DNA of 62,674 bases. It comes from Chara braunii. Lineage: Eukaryota > Streptophyta > Charophyceae > Charales > Characeae. The DNA lies in NCBI GenBank assembly GCA_003427395.1, contig BFEA01000374.1:645816-708489 (forward strand). Direction: 5' to 3'. The notes under the pieces were generated by a model. It was given only the letters and a program-made list of their open reading frames with translations. It was not told where the DNA came from and did not search any database. Position numbers and translations under genes: made by a program. This document shows positions 31,901 to 43,047 of this stretch, in pieces (the first letter of the stretch is position 1; each line of letters starts with the position of its first letter).

Positions 31901-32524
31901 TCTACCGCCGCACCGTTCACGTTCGTGATTGGAATGGGGTACTTGTGCCATGTACGGTCCCCCCACCTCATCCTTCGATTGGTTGTCACGTGGTCTCCGT
32001 GGCAAGCATTCGCAACTCCATCACACGGAACGACGTGGAGGAAATGGGCATTTGTTTCTTGCACTCCCTCCCTCCTCCCGACGAGCCAGTGGCGGAACAA
32101 CCACTGGATCCACGCATTGTACAACTTCTTGACTCCTATGGCAACGTCTTTGAAGCCCCCGCCGGAATCGTACCGAATCGACCAATTCGTCACGAGATTA
32201 TCCTCGAAGACGGGGCCGTACCTCTGCGCGGATGTATTTACCGCATGAGCGAGGAGGAACTCGAAGTGCTTCGAGCGCAACTCGATGACCTCATTGACAA
32301 GGGCTGGATTCGGCCTAGCTGCTCGCCCTACGGTGCACTTGTTCTCTTCGTTCGGAAGAAGAACAAGGAACTGCGCTTATGCATTAACTATCGCAAGCTT
32401 AATGCTCAAACCATTAAGAATGTCGGCCCGCTTCCACGCATCGACGATCTTCTCGACGGAGTTTCGTGACATGTTGGACCGGTTCGTGCTCATTTACCTC
32501 GATGACATCATGGTGTATAATTGA
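31900..32524 (+). pseudogene. Reverse transcriptase with internal deletion (27168-36064 element)
   Basis: The N-terminal part is present: [95 protein letters not shown]. Immediately afterwards, in another frame, it reads [21 protein letters not shown]. The stretch between, about 100 residues including the first catalytic Asp (LDLKSGYHQ in the family) and the PFGLxNAP motif, is missing. The YLDD box survives. A TGA at 32522 then separates it from the downstream frame. The enzyme could not work. Confidence 0.85.
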
Positions 32525-32527
32525 ACT

Positions 32528-34837
32528 TTGGACGAACACATCGTGCATCTACGTGCTGTTTTGGACAGGTTACGTACGGCCAAGTACAAGGCTAACCGAG
32601 CCAAGTGCGAATTCGCACAGCAAGAGCTCGAGTACTGGGGCCACTTTGTGACGCCGCAAGGCATCAGTCCGCTTGCGGACAAAATCAAGGCCATTCAGGA
32701 TTGGCCGGAACCGACCAACACCACGGAGGTTCGCTCTTTCATGGGATTGGATGGGTACTACCAACGCTTCATCGGAGGATACGCACGAATCGCCACACCT
32801 TTGTCCAGATTGCAGTCTCCACAGGTGCCCTTCCAGTTCACCGACGAAGTCCGCAGTTCGTTCCACAAATTGAAGACGGCGTTGCTCCTCGCCCCCGTCT
32901 TGAGTATCTATGATCCCACCTTGCCTACGAGAGTGACTACGGACGCTTTCGGCTACGGCATGGGTGCTGTTTTGGAACAACACGACGGAGTAGATTGGCA
33001 TCCAGTTGAGTACTTCAGCCAAAAGGTGCCACCCATCAACTCCTTTGATGATGCGCGGAAGAAGGAGTTGCTAGCGTTCGTCACGGTACTAAAGCGTTGG
33101 CGACACTTCCTCCTCGGGCGTCGTAGGTTCACTTGGGTGACGGATAATAACCCATTGTCCTACTACAAGACGCAAGACACGGCGAGCAGCACGATTGCTC
33201 GATGGATGTACTTCATCGATCAGTTCGACTTCACACCGAAACACATTCTGGGCCTCTCCAACCGAGCCGCGGATGCTCTCTCGCGAAGATCATATCTTTG
33301 CACAGTGACTCACCACGCGTTCAGTTTCGACGAAGCCCTTCATCAACATTTTGTGCAAGCATACAACTCCGATCCGGAATACGGCACGCTCTACGAGCAA
33401 CTATCCTCGGATCACCCGCCGGCCAGCCATTATTGCATCGTCGATGGCTACCTGCTGCTTCACTCACGCGGCAAGGACTTACTATGCTTCCCACATGACC
33501 GTCGCCTACGGACTCGCCTCCTCGGAGAGTACCACGACTCGAGACTCGCTGGCCACCTCGGCATCAACCGTACGATCGCAAGACTTCGGCAACGATTCCG
33601 GTGGCCNGACCTCNTTACCGACGTCACTCGGTATTGCGACTCTTGTGAAGTTTGCCGACGAAGCAAACCCCTCAATCGCAACCCCTACGGTGAGTTACGC
33701 CCATTGCCTATTCCACGGGAACCCGGCCTCTCCATTGCCATGGACGTCACTGACCCGTTCCCCCGGGACCGCTTCGGGCACGACGACATTCTCACGGTTA
33801 TTGACCGTTTGAGCAAGTACGCACGATTTCTTCCCTGCAACTACTACGCCACGGCTCCTGAACTTGTGCGCCTCTTACACACCGGGTGGATTTGCGGCCA
33901 CGACGTTCCGAAAGACATCGTCAGCGACCGCGACACTCGCTTCATGTCGGCATTTTGGACCTCTCTCATGAAAGAGTCCGGCACCGAGATGAAACCAAGT
34001 TCGGCTCGGCATCCGCAAACGGACGGGCAGACGGAGCGGGCACATCAAACCGCTCAAGTAATGCTTCGCACACTCATCCGTACGGATCAGAAGGATTGGG
34101 TGGACCGCCTCCCCAACATCGAATTTACCTACAACACTTCGGTGCACCCGGCGATCGGCGTGACTCCGTTCGAGTTACACCACGGTGGCCGGAAAGGCCG
34201 CATCTTCGCTGATCTTCCTTTTCCAAGGACTGTCGACATTGACCCCGCCTGTTTGCCTGCCTCCGTTCGGAAGTATAGGGACTTGTTGGCTAAGGCCCGC
34301 CCCAACATGCAAAAGGCTCAAGTCCTCATGCAACAGCAAGCTAACAGGCGTCGCGTGCCATGCCCCATCCGCACCGACGACCTTGTTTGGGTCTCCACGG
34401 AAGAGTTGGCACTCGAGCAGGATGTATCCCGCAAGCTACTTCCAAAGTGGTTTGGACTATGGCCCGTCATATCAGCCGCGGGTGATGAGCCCAATGGCCC
34501 CTCATTTGTGATCGAAATCCCGCCGCATCTCACGGTGCACCCGGTTTTCCACGCCTCCAAGCTGGCCACATATACACCAGCCAAGAGCGATGACTTCCCG
34601 GGACGACGATCACAGGACCCTCCTTCCATGGATGGTCATCAGGAAGTCGACCGCATCATCACGCATCGCAAGCACGGCAACAAGCCTATGCAGTACAAAG
34701 TCACATTCAAGTGGTGCGACCCCGATGACACGCGATGGATTTCCCGGGCAGCTTTGCGAGCCTCCGCTCCTGACATCTATGCTCATTATGAGAAGAAACG
34801 GCTAGCGACCTCCCTCCACCAGACAGCTTCGCCCTAG
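32528..34837 (+). CDS. RT thumb, RNase H, integrase and chromodomain (27168-36064 element)
   Basis: A 769-codon open frame, the longest in the window. Order by approximate residue: RT thumb/connection (1-110, with YWGHFVTPQGI and FMGLDGYYQRFIGG), RNase H (130-255, TTDAFGYGMGAVLEQ, KELLAFV, VTDNNPL), HHCC zinc finger (335-375, YCDSCEVC), and DDE integrase core (D near 405 in AMDVTD, D near 467 in SDRDTRF, E near 502 in DGQTER). The integrase tail (625-690) has DLVWVSTEEL, RKLLPKWFGLWPV and HPVFHASKL. The chromodomain (706-764) has EVDRIITHRKHGNKPMQYKVTFKWCDPDDTRW. Two Ns fall near residue 360. The true start lies upstream, in frame across the TGA at 32522. Confidence 0.93.
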   Translation: MDEHIVHLRAVLDRLRTAKYKANRAKCEFAQQELEYWGHFVTPQGISPLADKIKAIQDWPEPTNTTEVRSFMGLDGYYQRFIGGYARIATPLSRLQSPQVPFQFTDEVRSSFHKLKTALLLAPVLSIYDPTLPTRVTTDAFGYGMGAVLEQHDGVDWHPVEYFSQKVPPINSFDDARKKELLAFVTVLKRWRHFLLGRRRFTWVTDNNPLSYYKTQDTASSTIARWMYFIDQFDFTPKHILGLSNRAADALSRRSYLCTVTHHAFSFDEALHQHFVQAYNSDPEYGTLYEQLSSDHPPASHYCIVDGYLLLHSRGKDLLCFPHDRRLRTRLLGEYHDSRLAGHLGINRTIARLRQRFRWXDLXTDVTRYCDSCEVCRRSKPLNRNPYGELRPLPIPREPGLSIAMDVTDPFPRDRFGHDDILTVIDRLSKYARFLPCNYYATAPELVRLLHTGWICGHDVPKDIVSDRDTRFMSAFWTSLMKESGTEMKPSSARHPQTDGQTERAHQTAQVMLRTLIRTDQKDWVDRLPNIEFTYNTSVHPAIGVTPFELHHGGRKGRIFADLPFPRTVDIDPACLPASVRKYRDLLAKARPNMQKAQVLMQQQANRRRVPCPIRTDDLVWVSTEELALEQDVSRKLLPKWFGLWPVISAAGDEPNGPSFVIEIPPHLTVHPVFHASKLATYTPAKSDDFPGRRSQDPPSMDGHQEVDRIITHRKHGNKPMQYKVTFKWCDPDDTRWISRAALRASAPDIYAHYEKKRLATSLHQTASP

Positions 34838-34856
34838 CAGGTAAGCTCGGTCTTTC

Positions 34857-34869
34857 AAGCAGGGAGGAG
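34857..34869 (+). other. Polypurine tract
   Basis: AAGCAGGGAGGAG ends exactly at the 3' LTR start. It is the expected primer for plus-strand synthesis. Confidence 0.8.
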
Positions 34870-35669
34870 TGTGGCATACTCCGTACCACACGGGCCCAGC
34901 AGAGCCCGACCTGGTAGATTAAGGGTCCGTAGGGGTAGAACCTGTTTCGTTTCAGCCTAAAAGCCTGAAACGAGGGCCTACAGGCCCTGCGTCGTTTCGG
35001 CCTCCAGCCTGAAAACGACGGGCCATTTTCAGGCCCTCGCAAGATCGACCTACTCTGAAACTCAGGCACCAGACCGGGGTTTTAGCTCGGGCCATTATGG
35101 CCTATTTTGTGGAGCGTCAACCCCAGGGTCTGGCACGGTTTGGCATAGGCACGAGCAGACTCCCGGACGGGCCAGCACTATATAAGGCTGACCCGCCCTG
35201 TAGGCTGCAGGCAGTTCGCAGGCAGCTCACGGGCAGTCACGAGGCAGTTCCCAGGAACTTCCCATGCACCTCACGTGCCGACGACGGGAGGCAGTCTTCA
35301 GGACTCGGCAGCGGCACTCTGGAGGAGTAGGAGCGGTAGCAGTAGTCTTCAGCGCTGGGTGCTAGTAGGGAGAGAGAGAGAGATGGTTGGCGGAGGCCAG
35401 GGAGACTCACCTGCGGCGCCATAGCTCCAGCTTCGTCTTCGATGTACCTGCAGCAAGGCGCCACCTTTACNGGCGGAGGCCAGGGAGACTCACCTGCGGC
35501 GCCATAGCTCCAGCTTCGTCTTCGATGTACCTGCAGCAAGGCGCCACCTTTACAGGTTAGTATCGGACACAGAGAGAGAGAGAGAGAGATTGAGTTCTTC
35601 TTCTTCCTCCTCTAAGTCCACCATCTCGTCCTCACCTTCTCGCCCCCTGACTTCTCTGTATCTACCGGC

Positions 35670-35711
<42 letters not shown>

Positions 35712-36060
35712 GTGACATTGGGATTTGACGACATTTGGGTTCAGCCTCAGCATCGGGATTCAGACCTTTGGCGAGGGATTATTTGGGACTGTATCGAAGA
35801 CTTGGTGTTGACGACATTTCCATCTTCCCCCTCCCCTTCGCCTAATCCCCCCTCTTCTTCGTCTGTGCATGATCGGGGACTGACGCATTCTTCCTGTGTG
35901 AGCGTCAGCCCCCTTCACACCATGGAATGATGACGATGCATGTTTGGTCTGCATGGCAGCTTGATTGATCGGATCATTGGTATTTAAGTCTTCCGTTGTG
36001 CGATCTTGTCTCGAGTGAGAAAGGTCGGCTCTTGGTCTGGTCTGTACCGTTAGGGTATGC

Positions 36061-36064
<4 letters not shown>
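34870..36064 (+). repeat. 3' LTR of the 27168-36064 element
   Basis: 1195 bp, ending ATGCAACA before GAGAG. It contains an exact-looking 82-bp direct duplication (35389-35470 and 35472-35553) separated by a single N, and two GA runs. The TATA box is at 35179-35186. Confidence 0.93.

Positions 36065-36120
<56 letters not shown>
36065..36120. repeat. (GA)n microsatellite at the element's right flank
   Basis: About 28 GA units directly after the 3' LTR. The element evidently integrated into a GA tract, which also explains the GAGAG target duplication. Confidence 0.95.
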
Positions 36121-36123
<3 letters not shown>

Positions 36124-38294
36124 TTACCTGCTCGTCATTTTGCTGGCGGCAATTGCCGCAATCTTGAAGAACCTGTGTGTATCATTTCAAGTTGATCGTA
36201 GTGTGTGGATCTTGCTGTGGCGACTTGGATCTTTCTTTTTTTGTTGCTCCACAGAATTGACAAGCCGCCACTTGATCTGCATACGTGGATTAATTCATAG
36301 GCACGTTTTGCAAGCCTTTTGCTTACTTCCTTGTTCCTTTCTTCTCACAATTCGTTGTTTAAGCACTTTCGTTTTTTTGCTCTTGGACTCTCTTTGCTGT
36401 TTCATCGATTTTCGACTTCTCGGTTTTAATTTCTTTGAATCTTTCTTCTTTACCCAGAAAAAAAACAGCAAACACTTGAGAAACATTGAAAGCAAAACAG
36501 AAGACACAAACCTGAAAGTTGTATTTGTTGTTCGCCAGGTCAACAAAGAAATCTTTTGGATATCCCATCCCTCTTCCAGCAACCTCCAGGCTTACTTCTC
36601 GTGAACTTGGAGGCACTTTGTCAAGGTTTGCCCCTGCGGTGATGAAGTCGCACTCCAGTTTGTTCTTCCCCCGGAAGTTCTGAGTAAATCTGACAACACA
36701 CAACCAGGTGCAGTCATAATACACTGCACGTGAGCACACAACTATAAACACTGCACAAGATCAGATCAATATTATTCACAGTCGGACATTGTACCCATAC
36801 TGCAGCGGGTACAGTCATACATGGTCGGAAGTTGCCCACAGAAGGAAGAAGGAAGAGAGGAACATAACTTACATAAGCAAGATGCAGGTAGTAACAGTGA
36901 TTCATCATGCACATTCAGAGTTATATTTTTCAAGTTGCCAGAAAAACATAATGCACAAAAACACGTATGTAGCAGAGACACTGTGAGAGAGTAAACTACA
37001 GTTATTGGAAATCAGCACAGGTCTGCATTTGCACAGCCACAAGGAGTACCAAGGCGGATACTATCTGACCATTCAACCAAGTACACAAAACTGTCGGCAC
37101 TGGTTTGCGGGTAGGTTGCACATGATACCACCTCCCTCCTCACATGACAGTGCAATGAATTGCAGTGCTACAAGCGAGCTGTATACTAATTTTGTCCCTG
37201 TCCTCGTTTGCGGGACTTGATCCCACAACCTTTGTCTGCTGTGTTGCCTGTTTGTTTGTTGTTTGGTTGTTTTGAGCCTTGGACTTGATCCCGTGACCTG
37301 TAACCTGTGTGTTTTGTTTGTGAGTGTTGAGCCCTATGGGACTTGATCCCTGAGTCTATTACTAGTAGTCTCTGTTTGGTAGTCCTAGCCATTCGGCCTT
37401 TTCCTTTTGCATTGTCATAGGTCCAGGTCCCTTTTTCCCTTGTTTCCATCTAGATACAGACGAGTCTTGGGTTGTTGCCTTTGGAGTCCCTCGGAGGTCT
37501 AGGCAGAGGGTAGAAGTAGCGGGCAGGAAATTCGGTCCGGGTCTTTTCTCGTCTTTTTGCTGGGGAAACTCTGCCCGCCCGTTGCGGGAGCGTTGCTGCG
37601 TTATTTTGGGTGAGGGCATCTTCTCCCTCGAAGCCCAGCCATAGCCGGGGCTGGGAAACGAAATTGAAGATCTCACTGCTGCTATTTAGCAGCTCTGTAC
37701 GAGAGCTTCCACAGGACTGTGTTGCTGGGTTTGGGTGCTGCCATTCTCCACTTGGCAGCCATATCTGCTGTTCTTCCTCGTGAGGAACTTCATCTTTGTC
37801 CTCTTCGAAGTGCAGGATCGGTTGTCTCCTTCTTCATCAGGACTTCCAGCACCTGCACGGAAGGACTTCCAGTGCTGCACTTCCGTGCAGGCGCTGAGCT
37901 GGCGCTGCTATCATTGGGGTTTCTGGTTCAGATTGGCACGTTGTGACAGCTGTGGGGTTACTGCTGATACGGCAGCCATAGCCAGGGGTATGAGGTGGCG
38001 AGGAGGAAGAAGAAGACTCCCGCAGACTCCGTTGAACACTTGTTTTTGGTTGTTGGGGGTTGTTGTAAGCGTGGTTGTGATTCTTGGAACATGTACTCTG
38101 GATTGATAGGAGGAGGACGGAGGATTACAGAATTTAAATTCGTTTTTCAATTCTGTGTATTTTGAGCTTCCGCTGTGCATATCTTCTCTCCGGTTTTGTG
38201 TGGATTTGCCTCCTACAAGTCTACTCTGCAATTGCATGCGTGTATGGGAACAAGTCAATTCGTTGTGGATTGAAGTTCAATCGGGTACATAACA
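36121..38294 (+). other. Region containing the 5' LTR of the plus-strand gypsy element (start undefined)
   Basis: The right end is fixed at 38294 (...GTACATAACA) by a PBS 1 bp later. The left end cannot be set, because the matching 3' LTR is not in the window. Repeated phrases GGACTTGATCCC..ACCTGT occur near 37214, 37286 and 37340. No gene recognised; short open frames in both directions overlap. Confidence 0.45.
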
Positions 38295-38295
38295 G

Positions 38296-38308
38296 TTGGT
38301 ATCGGAGC
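38296..38308 (+). other. Primer-binding site (plus-strand gypsy element)
   Basis: TTGGTATCGGAGC right after ...CATAACA G. Same variant as at 28321 and 62514. It places the gag at 39605 about 1.3 kb downstream. Confidence 0.8.
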
Positions 38309-39604
38309 TGCAACAGTGTGCCCACGGCGAGCAATTGAGTGGCAACCACCTTGCTGAGCGGCGGTTGGAGTGGTGCCCACGTGCCGTCCGCTTTCTTCAA
38401 TGGACGTCGTTGGTGAGAGGTGGTGAAAGGTAGTGTGCGAGGGTAGAATTAGTGCAATCACAAATAAAAAAAAAAAAAAAAAAAAAGGGTGGAGTGGTGG
38501 AACGATTTCAAGAAGTTTCAACCGGCGAGAAGTGGCGTTGACCGGTGCGTCAACCCTAAGTGGTACGGTTGGCACAGTAGACCTGAGTGTCGGGTGACCC
38601 TCAAGTCGCAAACCTTGCCCACAGATGGCAGGGGACAACCGTTTGGGCCGCTGCTGGGGTTATTTCGACGAGGCATTGGGATTGGACGATTCATGAAATC
38701 TCCGCTGCAGGTGATGTCGACATCAGACTGGTCTACTTTATCTTGCGGCAGATTGGCGGTCAACGGTTGACCGGCCAGATATCTTCAATCAAGTTTCGTC
38801 CAAGTGAGTTCGTTCCTGGATTTCTTGGCCGTCATGAGACCCTGTCAGTCTTTGTCAGAGTCTGTCAGTCGCCCATCCGTGTGCAGTCTATGTCAGATAG
38901 GTTGTCAGGTGTTAGTTCCTGTTTCTAACCCCCCCTTTGAATGTATTTTAATCTATAAATGGGGATGCAATTAACCGCTTCCGATCTGCTGTGATTGTGC
39001 AGTCAGTCCTGTGTGTGCCAACCGAAAACGGTGGCTGATTATCAGTCCGTTGCGGTCTGTCTCTCAGTTCTGTCAGTCGCCAATTACAATTGTCAGTCAG
39101 AAAATGGAACATTAGGTAACACTCTGTCGGTGATTTGATGGCAGATTGTTAGTACAATGGCATATTCCGTTTTGATTAGAATATGAACCATCGCAGACTG
39201 TACTAGTGGTATTTGAAATCCGCTCCGGTTCTATTTTTTTCCTGATTGCATTGAAAAAGTATATCTTCCCCTTGCTGTAGAATGCTAATTGTTTTGGGAA
39301 GGCTCTGCAATGAGCCTGATCACAAACATCATTGCCTTGTTGATCGGGCTGCATGCTCAGACATGGCCATTCTGTTGAAGGTTTTGGCCGTTGGCCTGAG
39401 CCTGTTATCTCCCGGACTGTTTTCTGACATTTACCACTACCTGTCGTAAATCCCAAACCTTTTGTAATCTTCTATTAAACAGCACAGATAAATTCTTTTT
39501 ATTTGTGTTCTGCATGTGAACGGTAATCATAATTTTTTATTTTTTTTATCTCTGTTATTTCAACTTATTTGTTTTCTGACAAATGAAATTATGAGAAGAC
39601 CATT
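38309..39604 (+). other. Long leader of the plus-strand gypsy element
   Basis: Non-coding, 1.3 kb. It holds an A-tract of about 23 (38465-38487), a TATA-like CTATAAAT near 38953, and multiple CAGTC/TGTCAG phrases (38840-39100). No ORF with domain similarity. Confidence 0.5.
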
Positions 39605-40300
39605 ATGGCCACTGAGGACAGGGCTAAGGGACCTGCTGAAGGCGGGGATACGTCTGTGAAGCCTGAACCAGGCAGGGAAGATCAGGATCCCCTGACTGAG
39701 GAAGAACTCGTGGACGCAGGCCTGAAAGCAGCAGAGAAAGTTGTTGCAGATGCAGTTCGGGAAGTAGAGAGATTAAAGAAGGAGAAGGCGAAAGCAGCTA
39801 GGAGAGGTGAAGCAACAACCAAAAGATCTGAGCTGCTGGATAGTATTGCTAAGGTCCCTGCTGACGCCCATGTGGCTGATATCACTTGGAATCTTGCAGA
39901 ATTGCTACTGCTGGAATCCGCTCACAACCGGGATGTTTTTACATGTTGGGATGAACGGATTTCAGCAGTTGAGTCCCAGTTGTCATCCATTGATAGCAAG
40001 CTGGGAAAGTTGTCAGCAGCGTTCTTCCGGCATTTCCCTCCTACTCATGTACCCTCTCCTCGCCCTACTGCCCCTCCTCCTCTTAACCCTCTTCCGACAC
40101 CCACAGCACAATCATCCCGTCCTGGCTCTCCCAAGACTCCACCACCTCCTCCAAAAAGAGAAGGTGGCGCAGGTCTCTGGGACTGCCCACAGGGGGTTCG
40201 AGTTCCAGCACTGTGCAGCCGGAACTGTGATTTCCCAAGATGGCCCAGCCTGAGAAGTTCACTGGGGAAGACCCCAAATTGGACGTCTCACACTGGATAG
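39605..40300 (+). CDS. Gag, N-terminal part (plus-strand gypsy element)
   Basis: 231 codons from MATEDRAKGPAEGG. An acidic start is followed by a coiled coil (about residues 35-75, GLKAAEKVVADAVREVERLKKEKAKAARRG). Helices follow at 75-150 (DITWNLAELLLLESAHN, ERISAVESQLSSIDSKLGKL), then a proline-rich linker (THVPSPRPTAPPPLNPLPTPT). The last 35 codons are out of frame; the real gene shifts to the next frame near 40235, where the capsid starts. The ATG lies right after the leader and is the first in frame. Particle-forming function is inferred from position and the downstream capsid. Confidence 0.7.
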   Translation: MATEDRAKGPAEGGDTSVKPEPGREDQDPLTEEELVDAGLKAAEKVVADAVREVERLKKEKAKAARRGEATTKRSELLDSIAKVPADAHVADITWNLAELLLLESAHNRDVFTCWDERISAVESQLSSIDSKLGKLSAAFFRHFPPTHVPSPRPTAPPPLNPLPTPTAQSSRPGSPKTPPPPPKREGGAGLWDCPQGVRVPALCSRNCDFPRWPSLRSSLGKTPNWTSHTG

Positions 40301-41211
40301 CCCAGATGAGGTCTTACCTCAGGGGCTATACCTGTCCAGAGGTCGACAACGTACGTGCCGCAGTGGCCCTCCGGGCAGGGGCCGCACTAAAGTGGGCAAC
40401 TTTTGAGGCCAGCAAGGCTCAAAAGCAGCTGGATGATTGGATTGTTGTCATTGGTTTGGATGCTATCTTTCAGGGTCTGGAAACCAGGTTTGCAGATCAG
40501 GAAAAGGCTCGCAAAGCAAATGATGAGCTTGTGAGACTAGGTCAAAGTAAGTGGCGTGGATCACTCTCCAAGTTCTATGCAGAGTGGGAGAAACTAACCT
40601 CCACACCTGGTTTGGAAATGTATGAGCAGGATAAGTTGACATCGTTTGTCAGGGCTGCTCCAGAGACATATGCCAAGACCCTGTTTATTGCAGGCCACAA
40701 AGACTGGAGGTCTTTTGGCAGGGCAGCGCTGGACATGGAGGCCACACTCCATCTCCAGACCTCTTCCCAAAGGGAAAGCACCTCCTCTTCCCAGAACAGG
40801 AGAAAGGGAAATTGAGGATTGTATGTTGCAGGATCTAATGATGACTCTGCAGGCTCTGACCAGGGAGGATTTGTTCCCTCAAATGGTCTAGATGCAGGAG
40901 CCACACCAGATCAGGCTGCCCTGCTGTTGGGTCAGACTCTTATGAGCCTGATGAAAGGCAAAAGTCAGTTTCGACCCCAAAGGCCCTCCAATCCTACGGG
41001 TTCAGGCAAACGCACAGGTGGCCCGCAGGTACCCAATCTTCCAAAGGGTGCCACCTGCCCAGCTAATCCCATGGATCCTGCCATTTTCCCCTGGAGAAAT
41101 CTCAAGATTGTCGAGGGGATATGGCAGAAAAGAAAGGATCAGGGAGTTTGCCTCAGATGTGCTAAGAAGCACTTTGTGAAGGACTGCCCCACGTGGGGCA
41201 CTAACAGTTAA
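40240..41211 (+). pseudogene. Gag capsid and zinc knuckle (plus-strand gypsy element)
   Basis: The capsid reads MAQPEKFTGEDPKLDVSHWIAQMRSYLRGY...AALKWATFEASKA...IFQGLETRFADQEKARKANDELVRLGQSKWRGSLSKFYAEWEKLTSTPGL to a stop at 40815. The remainder is in an adjacent frame (40819-41211) and ends with GVCLRCAKKHFVKDCPTWG. That knuckle is C-x2-C-x3-H-x4-C, one residue shorter than the usual x4 before His. Both pieces belong to one gag gene, with at least two frame breaks including the one near 40235. Confidence 0.8.
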
Positions 41212-41423
41212 AAAAACTGAACAGGCCAGCAGAGGTAGCAGCCACCCCTGTTGAACTGCATTCACCCTCTTTCGAAGGTGAATCATTCTCTGAGCCTAAT
41301 TGTGGTGAGGCTGCAACTGACTCTTTGTATGAGTACATTGAGCCTTTCTTGGATAAGCCCTTGTATGAGGAGAAGTTTAATCATCTCTGTACTCTCCATT
41401 TCCAGTGAAAAGAGAAGAGGAAA

Positions 41424-41741
41424 GTGAAATCAGATCTGATCTTACTCAAGCCTCTAATTAACAGAACCAGAATGAAAGCTCTGCTAGACTGTGGTGCTAC
41501 AAGGAATTTTATTTCCCCAAATGAAGTTGAGAAACTTCATCTGGGACTCAAGGTCACGGACCTTGAGCATCCTCTGAGCATACAGGTTGGGAATTCCCAA
41601 TCTTTCACAGTCAAGCAGGTCCTCAAGGGTGTGCTAGTCACCTTTGACGCAAAGGGAGAAGTCAGACACAGTTTGAACTTCTATGTGTTTCCACATTTGC
41701 CCTTTGATCTACTTCTGAGCCTCAAGTGGTTGAGGCCCTGA
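41424..41741 (+). pseudogene. Aspartic protease (plus-strand gypsy element)
   Basis: 105 codons: LLKPLINRTRMKALLDCGATRNFISPNEVEKLHLGL with active-site-like DCGAT near residue 22, a flap-like IQVGNSQSFTVKQVLKGV, and the C-terminal LPFDLLLSLKWLRP (family FDVILGxxWL). It ends at a stop before the RT. The ORF begins with a Met inside the domain, so the true start is upstream. The region 41212-41423 encodes an acidic linker in broken frames. Confidence 0.8.
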
Positions 41742-41884
41742 GGGCTACTAATCCATGTATTGACTGGGTTGTGCCCAGTATTCAGTTCAAAACTGAATAG
41801 GGCGAGCTTCGGCCTTGTGTCTTAGCTATCGATCATCACCCTAAGACAAGTTGCTATTGCCTGAAGGCAAGAGAATTTTACAAC

Positions 41885-42314
41885 TTGTCCAAACAGACTG
41901 ACCATCAGAATCTCTTTGTTGCCTATGTGGCACAAACTGATTCATCCACCCCTCAGTGTGATCCCATCATCAAGAGAGTGGTTGATGATTATGCAGACTT
42001 AGCTCAGGAGCCTACTGGACTTGTCCATAGGCAGACCAAACATAGCATAGAGATCCTACCTGACTCAACCCCTCCCAAGGGAAGAGTCTATAGGATCCTG
42101 CCGAGTTGGATGAGCCAAGGAAGCAATTAGAGACACTACCTGAGAAGGGTTGGATCAGGCCCAACACATCTGAGTATGGGGCACCAAATCCCTTTGTTCC
42201 AAAAGGAAATGGTGAACTCGGGATGTGTATTGACTATAGGGGCCTATACAAGATCACTAGGAAGAGCTCAGAGCCCTTGCCTAGGATCGATGACCTGTTG
42301 GATATACTGCAGGG
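41885..42314 (+). pseudogene. Reverse transcriptase N-terminal part, interrupted by hAT-like element
   Basis: Two frames: 41885-42130 (DPIIKRVVDDYADLAQEPTGLVHRQTKHSIEILPDSTPPKGRVYR) and 42106-42314 ([70 protein letters not shown]). The second is cut exactly at 42314 by the insertion. The RT resumes at 44006 with GCKVFNKIDLKSGYHQIA, in register with the family. A frameshift separates the two frames here. Confidence 0.85.
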
Positions 42315-42700
42315 CAGAGGTCGCCAAACAATTTTTTCCTCCCACCCATATTCGACCCAATCCAAGCCTTCATATATCATGTGTACCCGCACCTAGTGCC
42401 ACCCACGTCATTTGTTTTTTTTTTACCCAAACCCACCCCACCCGAGCTAATAATTTTGTTTTTGTACCCATGCCCAGTCACACCAAGCATCTGCAGTAGA
42501 ATCCTTACCCCTACCCAACCACAACCAGGCCTAAATTTTCTCCACCCGCATCCGGTCGCACCCACGACCAATTTTCATCCATCCATGCCCGACCGTACCC
42601 ATGCCCAAAGTTGACGACTCACCATGCACTTCTTTTTTTCCCCGATTTCAAACTTAGGTCTATGCATGTTAGAAATTCACTTTCCATCTTCAAACCACCG

Positions 42701-42702
<2 letters not shown>

Positions 42703-42766
<64 letters not shown>

Positions 42767-42819
42767 CCGTCAGCCGTGTTCGACCACAGCACATTCAGCA
42801 TCTCTCTCTCTCTCTCTCN

Positions 42820-42877
<58 letters not shown>

Positions 42878-42988
42878 GCCCGTCAGCCGTGTTCGACCAC
42901 AGCACATTCAGCATGCATCTGGACGGCTTGAACGGCCAAGTACATTTATACTTACCTTCTTGTACGTGTGTCGGTAGTAGACTCGGTA

Positions 42989-43044
<56 letters not shown>
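42703..43044. repeat. (CT)n microsatellites with a duplicated spacer
   Basis: Three CT runs (about 42703-42763, 42800-42874, 42991-43044). The sequence AGCCCGTCAGCCGTGTTCG and its continuation appears twice, after the first and the second run. One N at 42819. Frames of Ser-Leu and Arg-Glu repeats through it are artefacts. Confidence 0.95.

Positions 43045-43047
<3 letters not shown>

Larger units (their letters stand above)
27168..36064 (+). mobile_element. Complete LTR retrotransposon (Ty3/gypsy, chromovirus type), coding broken
   Basis: Two direct LTRs (27168-28318 and 34870-36064) start TGTGGCATACTCC and end TATGCAACA. GAGAG flanks both sides (27163-27167 and 36065-36069), a 5-bp target duplication inside a GA-rich site. 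PBS at 28321-28333, gag at 29348, polypurine tract at 34857-34869 just before the 3' LTR. In order: gag, zinc knuckle, protease, RT (deleted core), RNase H, integrase, chromodomain. The LTRs differ at several positions in the first 100 bp, so the insertion is not very recent. It is non-autonomous: two stops in gag, frameshifts in protease, and an RT deletion. Confidence 0.93.

Noticed and set aside
35996-36604. 202-codon ORF through the GA repeat
   Set aside because: It is extended by Arg-Glu repeats of the microsatellite and then by hydrophobic text without a domain.
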